From NCBI GenBank assembly GCA_947172415.1, contig OX359193.1, positions 1,064,501 to 1,128,500 on the forward strand: a stretch of 64,000 nt of DNA. Reading direction: 5' to 3'. Source of the DNA: Chondrosia reniformis (taxonomy: Eukaryota > Porifera > Demospongiae > Chondrillida > Chondrillidae). The notes under the pieces are model-generated. The model was given only the letters and a program-made list of their open reading frames with translations, did no database searches and had not been told where the DNA came from. Positions 56,201 to 64,000 of this stretch are shown piece by piece. Each line of letters starts with the position of its first letter. Position 1 is the first letter of the stretch. The position numbers and the translations under genes are program-made.

Positions 56201-56340
56201 GCCATTATGTAATTACTTTTGCAGACAAATCGGGTGAAGATGATATTCCAGAAGAAGGTGAGAATGAAGTGGAATCAGATTGTGAGTCTAAAGAACAGGA
56301 ACAGCCAGAAGACACTTCTGAAGACAACACTGAAACTTAA
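53245..56340 (+). CDS. VWA/EGF single-pass membrane protein
   Basis: Exons 53245-55171, 55245-55343, 55709-55966 and 56225-56340 (2,400 nt, 799 aa). A signal peptide (MYLQSSLILVVSVTLATG) opens a Cys-containing N-terminal region of about 180 residues. A von Willebrand A domain (about residues 205-375) follows, with the MIDAS motif DSSGSV, a GGGTLTG threonine loop and VATDGRSGD. Then come a beta-rich, N-glycosylation-rich region with KRRRQ (possible furin site, about residue 490), an Ig-like segment (YHCIANC...GGFYCYI), and two EGF-like modules (CLCDPGWRGDFC; CECTEEWTGTTC). One TM helix (VLVPVMLVVGLGVAIGLLIA) leads to a basic then acidic cytoplasmic tail. Likely a metal-dependent cell-adhesion or matrix receptor. 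I do not recognise an ortholog; the large first exon is unusual for this region. Confidence 0.88.
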
Positions 56341-58691
56341 CCTCAGAACTAGTTGCATGTGTGACACTAAAGACACTATATACTCTATGCAAAACTAAGG
56401 ATAATTACTAAATCATAATGCTTATTTCTCTTTAAATCATAGCTGATTTATACATAACAGAAGCTTCAATGACATACATACATTACATGTGTCTATTGTG
56501 TTACTGTCATGTACACTTTGTTATAAGTCATTCATTGTATAACATCATCCAATTTATTACCTATGGGTGGGTGGATAGGATGGGGAGGGTGAGTTAAACC
56601 CTGCAATCTGAAAGGGGAGTGGACTACTGATTCCTGGAAAGTCAACAAACATTTCCTAATTCAAGGAGTGATAAATGTATTCACACTCCATAAATTTGGT
56701 GACAATTTTACTAGCATATTATATTCATATTATAATTATATTCATAGTGCTATAATAGTAGATCGGCTCATTTAAAGAGATTCATAGGTGTATATAGGCT
56801 TACCAGAAGTAGCATATTGAAATATATAAGCTTAACACCATACACATCAATTCTAATATAGTTATAATTAGATACATTATATATATGTATACTTTAGCTA
56901 TGCCTGGTATAATATATAATATATAGTGATGTGTATAGTTACTCAGTATGTCATGTAAGCCTTAGCATAATACAAATTTACAAATTCTGATTGTTCATAT
57001 GTGCTAAAGTGTTAATTAAAACAGAGACAGTTACAATTTATGAGGAAATTACACTATATACTTAAAGTGAAATGAAGTCCCCTAAAATACCAAAATTTAG
57101 AATCATCTAACAAATGGACAGTCCCCAGATGGTGCAACCTGCAAATCAATGTGTGCAAAGGAAGTGTAATGAGAACCTACAGTTACCTAACTGATCATGG
57201 TATGGTAAACTTTGGCACTACTAATGTGCTAACAGGAAATTTGTTAACTTTAGGAAGGTGTTGAGCCTATTGCAGACAATATAAAATGAGATGATATTAC
57301 CAGGACATTGTACTTTATACATTAGTATATAATGAACACAAATATGTGAACTCAGGATACTTTTAAGATCAAAAGCTAATCTCTTATATCTACATCTTAT
57401 AAATACAACATAAAATATGTGAATTTCAATTTTTAAATGACACCTTTAAAATGAAGGTTTGCTATGTTAACTGGTGCATATTACATGATTCATTCTTAAA
57501 TATTCCCAACATTATGCAGCCATTAAGACGGCAGAAGTATATACGTACATTCATTTTTGAAATAACTCTATATACGTATGTGTACAGATAATATAAGGTC
57601 TAATAAAATGATCCTGTGTGTATATATTAAGATCATCCATTAACTGAAATTATCATGAGATGCATTAATTTATACGTATGTAACTCATTACTTGACACTT
57701 ACACTTATATTACATAAATAATCATTAGACAATTATACACAAAAATACGACTTATGGAATTTACGGGTACAAATTAGTACAGGTCCGTCATTAACAAGCA
57801 CATGCATATCTTGTCCATGGTATGTGTATATACCTGTGCTGCATTTTTTATATTTACATTTTATGTTTTCTTATTTAAAGACACCACCTCATTATTTACA
57901 AACAGACCTTTAGGTTGACCAAATTATGAGGAATCATTTATCCATTTGACAGTTTCAATAATATTTCAGGAAACAGTGTATATATAAATGCTCGGTAAGT
58001 ATAAAGCTTAAGTCATACAGTTATGTTTATTTACAAGTAAAAGAGAAATTGTTTTCACCTTCAAAGTATTTTATATACCTTAATATTGTGATAGGTAATA
58101 ATCATGTATTTTCTTTGCATGTACTATATGTATGTGTGTTTTAGTTGTATACAGTGGCCCTGGTTTAATTTTTGGTTGGAACAAACAGTGTTGGTTAAAC
58201 CAGGGCCACTGTATACATATTTTTTAACTGACTTTTGAGTGTACAGTCATTATTACCTTAGCAGTTGGTTGATGATTACATAGCCATGAAACCACAGGAA
58301 TGCTAAATTAGCTATGAATGCTATTCTTTTGGATGAAGTGGGTGTGAAATATTGGCCTCATATAAAAGGCAAAATGTCCTCAGAAAACTCACAGTTTCAC
58401 AAAGTAGTCCTGAAGGAAATAACAGAGGTATCAGAGAGTTTTAATAAAAGGAGTTGTTTTTATACTATTAGTGAGAATGGACAGTTATCAATATTGGAGA
58501 TATTCATTGGCCTGTCCTAATGATAATCAGTTATCCTATCTAGGAAGGTTAGTTTAGCTGTTTAATAAAGTTCAACAGGTTTAGTTTTATAATAGTATAG
58601 AAGTCTATAAAGCTTCTAAAGTCCTAACTATTAATACAATTAAGGAAAGCATCTATTCAAAGGAGTTAATATGTAGGAATTAAGCTCATTC
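56341..58691. other. Long AT-rich intergenic region
   Basis: About 2.35 kb with no exon I can support. It should contain the 3' UTR of the VWA gene and the promoter of the rabphilin-like gene. The one open frame (58314-58520) resembles nothing known and lacks convincing splice continuity. A perfect palindrome lies at 58146-58217. Confidence 0.55.
58146..58217. repeat. Perfect-arm palindrome (about 22-bp arms)
   Basis: TGTATACAGTGGCCCTGGTTTA and its reverse complement TAAACCAGGGCCACTGTATACA flank a spacer of about 28 bp. The transcript would form a strong hairpin. Could be a tiny MITE or a structured RNA; no other copy seen here. Confidence 0.8.
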
Positions 58692-61600
58692 ATGCTACAA
58701 AATACAGCATCTACCTCTTTCGTTAGCCTAGAAATTGGGTGGTCTACCTTATCAGCGAAGCAGTCTTCTGCCAGCATGCGAGAATGTGGCCCTTATTATC
58801 CTGATGAAAAGGAAATAGAATTATTAAGTGTCAAGGTAGCTCAGGTAGAGAAGTATTCCAAGGAGGAAGAGAGAAGACACTTGTAAGTGTTGCTTTACTA
58901 TCTAGAAAGTATGCTATATGTATATAACAAGATAATTTACCCACACAATTGGTCTCTGATCCTACAGGCTTTTGTTAAAGAAATACAATTGTTTAACATC
59001 TAATGTGTCCGGTGATGGAAATAGAACGTGTTCCATCTGTGGAAGCAGATTTAAAAGAGGAATTTTCTGTCGAAAGCTGAATAGTACAGAATGTCATGAC
59101 TGCAAATTAGTATGTTTTCAGTTGCATACAGTTATAATATTAATAAATGTATATATGTGACTAAAAGTAGAAATAAGAATACGTCAGTCAGGTGTGGCAT
59201 AAGCACTTAATATTATGGGTATGGAGGTGATCATAACTTGATATGTTCTATGAAACCATTTAGGCTTTTAGTGACAAAAAGATATTAAAGCTAGTGCTAT
59301 GGTGTTATTAGCACTCAACCTTAATTCAATAGCACTAGCTAGTATATAGTTAGGATTGATAAAATAGGAAGCAGGAAGTATCACCAGATATAACAGGAAG
59401 ATTGCTTACATGTTCACATAACCACATAATATGTACATTTATACATGAACTTTTACATATAATTTTATTGTTATTTTATATATAGCTTGTGTGTGATAAA
59501 TGTACACGGCATTACACCTTAAAAATGGGAAGTGTAGAACTCTGTGTGCTGTGCCATGACAAGAGGGAGGTATGTAGAGATTTAGAACACATGTACTTAC
59601 TTATGTATAACCTACCTAGACATTCACAATTGTACTTACGTATTATGCCATGCTTACAAATTTATACGTATATTTTATTGTAAAAATTATCTACTAATTA
59701 TTATAAATGCCATTGAATGCAAATTCTTTAGCTGTGGAAGAAAACTGGAGCTTGGTACAACATGGACGACGCTCTGTTCCAGTTTTCTAATGACCTCATA
59801 GCGGACAGACTTTGGGAACTGGAGTGCGACCTGCTAGGAGGTAGAAACACTCCAGATGGAGGCAATGAGGAGGTACAGATAGCCCTTCATCACTCAGCGG
59901 AGGACATTCTTATGACACCAACACCAATTACTGACAGTCCAACCAAAGGATTATACATTGGAAGAGAGTCAAAAGTACATACTTTAGATTCACCACTCCG
60001 TCCAAGAAACTATCACTTTAAACGTCAGCTCTCACGATCCCTGCCAACTTTGAACATCACTACAGAAGCATCTCCAATTTTTGAAGCCTCTATAGAATCC
60101 CCAACCAGTAGCAATGACTCTTCACTGGTAGCCAAGCATGAAAACCCAAGACCAGAGTTAAATCATGCCAGAGGAATGTCACTCAATTTATCCACTGCTA
60201 CATTGAAGGAAATTATGATTGAAAATAGCCGAGAGAGAAAGTCTAGTGGAGCTAGAGCAGTGGATAGACTCCTTGGAGGAAGAAAGAAATACCCTTCCTT
60301 CAACGGAGGATACCAATCTAAAGAGGGTAGTGAAAACTCCTCACATGAAGAAGAGGAAAAGCCATTTATAAAACATAGACCATCACAGACACTCCAATGC
60401 AAGGTTAATGGCTCCAAGCGGAGCTCCATAAGGAACTTCAAAAAGAAGGCAGATAATTTTTTGAGACCATTTTCACCTGACATAAGACAGAGAGAAGACA
60501 CCCCAGGTAATTGAGAATGCACTATTGTACATTCCACCCATTATAATCAATGATATTAAAGTTATCTATATTATGTCTTTTGTATGCATTTCATTCAGAC
60601 CGTTGCCAGCCGAGCTGTATTGAGTTTTCAATGACTTATAACAAGGCCACTATGGAACTTAAAGTAACAGTAATTGGCTGTATGGTAAGTACACAAGTAT
60701 AATCTAAACATTATTTCCTTCATACAACGTCAGTAAAAAGACCTATAGGGAGCTAAGTCTAGTGAGAACTTTGGATTCTCCTATAATTCTTCTGTTCCAC
60801 TATTTATGGAATTTCACCTCTTCATCAGTGACCCTGGAAGTCCTTCTGGAAGTCATTCTAGAATTTCCTTAATCTGCAATCTCCAGTGAAATATCTTCGC
60901 ACAATATTTTCATTTCCTTTTATTGTTATCCTAATATAATAGAATCTACCAGCAGCTGATCCCAATGGCCAATCAGATCCATATGTCAATATCTACCTAT
61001 CAAGTGGAGAGGTTAGTGAAATTTGCTGCCATATTCAATGTATAACGGGTTATCACCTTAAAAATCAACCATGGAATGCATTTTTAGCATTTTTAAGCTT
61101 CCAGAGCTACCCTTTGTAAAATGTATATACATATTTAAACTAGTGTCAACATATGTTTGTGTAAAGTGTGTATACGTATATCTTGAGCAAACCTATGATA
61201 TTTATATGTACCTCTGAATTTCTTCTTACACTTTTAGTATACAAAGCAGACGACGAAAACTATAGAGACATGCCTTAATCCTGAGTACAACGAGACGTTT
61301 GAATTTCAAGGGATCTCTGAGTCTTTCATAAGACGCAATGAGCTCATGTATGTTAGCAACTGTATATAAACATACACATGTACATTCATGCTTATACAAA
61401 CATGCATATATATGTTTCGCCAGTCACATTAGGTGTAGTATACATTAAATAGAGCATAGAGTATGTTAATTCTTCATCTGTTTGGTATATATGTGTAGAT
61501 TTGTAGTGTACGACTATGATAGAGTTGGAAAAGATGATTTCCTAGGGGCTGCCTCCATTCCCATCAGAAGAGTGAAGCATGAATTGGACAAATTTTGCCT

Positions 61601-63346
61601 TCAACTTACAGACAACTATCCAGTAAGTTGACTGTACATACATGTATCCTCTGAGATGTGCTTAGAAAGGTGTATATCCCTTAAGTTTAAATAACAACTA
61701 ATTGCATACTTACAAAATTACGTTTTGTAAAGCTTGTGTGAAAGCATTGATGAGCTCAGCAGTGTTACAGATGGAAAGTACCTAAACCCATGTTAAGTAC
61801 TTGTATAATAGTTCATTACTACAGACATACACTACAGGAAATGTTTGAAGTATTAGTAATCCACCTTGCGTCTACAAGGAGAACAAGTTAAAAGGAAAAG
61901 TTATGTAAGGCTGTCACCAAAACTATTTATTTCAATTAGGTTTACGCAAAAAAGTCTAAAATCACCAACGATTATGGACAAGCCCTCATATCCGTAATGT
62001 TCTCAAGTGACAACCAGATTGTTGTTGAACTGGAAAAGGCAGTTAGATTGAGGCCTCCAAAGAATAAAAAACTAACTGCCAACCCTTGTGCTAAATTGTA
62101 AGTCTCCCTGAGAAGTACGTAGTATACCTACATATTTTATATATTGTGCATACATCCCTCTACCTGTCTGTATGTAGCATATACGTATGTGTATTCATGA
62201 TTGAAAGAGCATGCACAGATAATCAACTACCGCTGAAATCATATATACTGAAAACTGTCTCCATATGGTTTCTGACCTCTTGTGGTTGTGTACTATTACC
62301 ACAAACACTGTTTGTAGATCTTCTATTCTGTAACAGTATGGTCTGGTGTCTGTGTATGTAGGATCCTGCGAGGAAATGAAAGTTTTGAACTGTCAAAGAA
62401 AAGTAGTGTACAATGTGTTACACTAAACCCACAGTTTAATGAAGTAAGTATGCACATATATATATGTATAACATATGCTATATACACACTGTATGTATCC
62501 ATGTATATTTAAACAGAAAATTTGTTTTTTGTCATTTTAGGAATTAATTTTTCCTTTAGAAGGTAAACAACTTCTTACTGGTTCATTGAGACTTATTATG
62601 CTCCACAAGTCAAGAACTAGGAAGAAGCACACACCAATGGGTAAACATCTTATTCTCACACTCAGACATCAATTACTTGTATCCATGGTTACACAAACTT
62701 AAACGCATGTCAACATTTCAAGGCAATTAGTGATACTTCTTCTAAAGGCTCACACAACAATCCTTTTTTAGTACATACGTCACAATGATGTCATACAAAC
62801 AAACAAATTTAATTCTCCAAATATGTTAGTACCACCTTCCCAATATAACAAGCCACTTTAACAGAATATTGCTGCAGAATTCTCAGCTCTTAAGTGTCTC
62901 ATCTTAACCTCAAGTTGCCAATAACAAATAGCCTGTATACTTATCTAAATGACAGAGAAATGTGTTAATGACTGATAGCATGCTAGAAGCCAAACAAATG
63001 TGTTCAGTTGCTGGAAGTAGTGTCCAAGAAAATGTTAAGCATGTACCTATATTTGAAGTATCTGACATTCTGGTGTAAACTGATGTGGCATCTATTTTGT
63101 AGATACGTCTTATCTCAGTATTGCATACAGTCCATATAACTAGGGAGACTTGAGTGATCAGCTATGCTCTACTTACCATATACACTTTAGCTATATATGT
63201 GCCACGTAAACACGATATATCCTTCTATCTCTTATCTCATGCTCACAGGAGAAGCCAATATAACAGATCTGCTTATGAAAGCCATTGAGAACAAAAATCA
63301 AAGGTATCAGGAATGGATACAACTCAGAGCACCAGAAAAAGATTGA
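58692..63346 (+). CDS. Rabphilin-like Rab effector (Rab-binding zinc finger plus two C2 domains)
   Basis: Twelve exons: 58692-58882, 58968-59109, 59486-59569, 59732-60506, 60599-60684, 60943-61011, 61238-61347, 61499-61622, 61940-62097, 62362-62443, 62541-62640 and 63249-63346; 672 aa, in phase. The N-terminal Rab-binding module has a helix (EIELLSVKVAQVEKYSKEEE), a FYVE-like finger (CSICG...CHDC...VCDKC...CVLCH) and WKKTGAWY, as in rabphilin-3A. A serine-rich 230-residue linker is mostly one exon. C2A (MELKVTVIGC, ADPNGQSDPYV, YDYDRVGKDDFLG) keeps the Asp residues for calcium; C2B (LILRGNESFELSKK) lacks the first Asp pair. Rabphilin binds GTP-Rab3/27 on secretory vesicles and phospholipid in response to calcium. 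Could also be a synaptotagmin-like protein (SYTL). The N-terminal exon start is the first ATG in the frame; an upstream exon cannot be excluded. AATAAA follows the stop at 63349. Confidence 0.88.
60739..60860. mobile_element. Family A MITE fragment
   Basis: GACCTATAGGGAGCTAAGTC, AGTGAGAACTTTGGATTCTC and TTCACCTCTTCATCAGTGACC; decayed copy in an intron of the rabphilin-like gene. Confidence 0.6.
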
Positions 63347-64000
63347 AAAATAAACTTATGAATTTTATGAAGTCTACTCATTTTATTCCAGAATCTTTAT
63401 TTTATGTTTAAAATATGCCTGATGGTATACATTATATGGTCTTTATGTTTTATACATTATATTTTTAACCACGGTTTTGACCACTCTCAAGTAAATGTAT
63501 TCTTTGTATCGGTACCGAGTTAAGTACGTACATTTCTTACAGTATATATCCATTATTATTAAATTTTTGTAATTTGGTGAATTGTGAAAGTAAAACACCT
63601 TCAGGATTTGTTACACATACAGTAGTAGGAATGTATGAATGATCCTTATATTTGATTAAAATTGTCGCCAAATAAATTAGCTCCATATATAATTAAAATG
63701 CTATTAATGCTACATAATAATAGAGTGTAGAGTATATAGATCCTATAAAGATTTGAGTCTGTTTCATTGCACATATAATTATATATAATTGTGTGATGCC
63801 TACCCATGATGGCTTCAGAATTTAGTGACCTAAACTAATATAGCCCCAATAACATCCCCCCTTACTGATGATGAAACCAACCAAGGATTTGGGAATTTAA
63901 AGATTACACACACTTGTTATCAGTAAAGTGTTGTAGAATTATATGGCATATAATTAAAAGTAAACCTGCAATCTAATATAATCAAACTTATAAGTTATAA
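63347..64000. other. Intergenic sequence
   Basis: AT-rich; contains the AATAAA poly(A) signal at 63349-63354 of the rabphilin-like gene. No other supported feature to the window end. Confidence 0.6.

Noticed and set aside
58314..58520. 68-codon ORF upstream of the rabphilin-like gene
   Set aside because: No recognisable domain and no clear donor joining it in phase to 58692; could be an upstream exon but cannot be supported.

Overview
This is eukaryotic, almost certainly metazoan, DNA. It is AT-rich, with short GT-AG introns, closely packed genes and abundant microsatellites and foldback elements. The genes are animal-type: adhesion-GPCR-like GPS/HRM modules, DOMON, VWA/EGF, MTMR-FYVE and a rabphilin-like protein. 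Gene compaction, short introns and the frequent TACGTA/TATATA texture suggest a sponge (a demosponge such as Amphimedon). That organism call is inference; the sequence proves only an intron-rich animal-like genome. Exon models were built by hand from splice sites, reading-phase continuity and remembered family features.

Layout, left to right: the 3' end of an NFATC2IP-like SUMO-domain gene (+, 419-1241); HGH1 (-, 1624-3337) lying only 57 bp downstream of the RFC2 stop codon; RFC2 (-, 3394-7231, 11 exons, 350 aa); a giant receptor-like gene (+, 8169-24930, 2,979 aa) with 13 tandem DOMON units, an HRM-like domain, a GAIN/GPS region and a single transmembrane helix; UBE3B (+, 25334-37693, 29 exons, 1,043 aa); XRCC3 (+, 37880-40556, 366 aa); a GT92 (DUF23) glycosyltransferase (-, 41727-42793, apparently frameshifted) plus a fragment of it; an MTMR3/4-type PI3P phosphatase with FYVE finger (-, 43496-50093, 807 aa); VPS29 (+, 50266-52911, 183 aa) divergently transcribed from it; a VWA/EGF type I membrane protein (+, 53245-56340, 799 aa); and a rabphilin-like double-C2 Rab effector (+, 58692-63346, 672 aa).

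The outstanding object is the DOMON gene. Thirteen near-identical units of about 1 kb (four exons each, introns included) encode possibly heme-binding DOMON domains joined by Ser/Pro linkers. They sit on an adhesion-GPCR-style GAIN/GPS module that keeps the HLT cleavage site and a Stachel-like sequence but ends in one helix and a 20-residue tail instead of seven helices. The array shows a higher-order repeat of four units (4,024 bp) and divergent edge units, so it is being homogenised or expanded recently.

Other genes fall into two loose themes: genome maintenance (NFATC2IP, RFC2, XRCC3) and endosome/membrane traffic (MTMR, VPS29, rabphilin-like). The MTMR/VPS29 pair shares a 172-bp bidirectional promoter with a CACGTG box. 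Introns carry several short foldback (MITE-like) families and minisatellites, some of which start exactly at splice junctions. No rRNA, tRNA, CRISPR or prokaryotic feature was seen.
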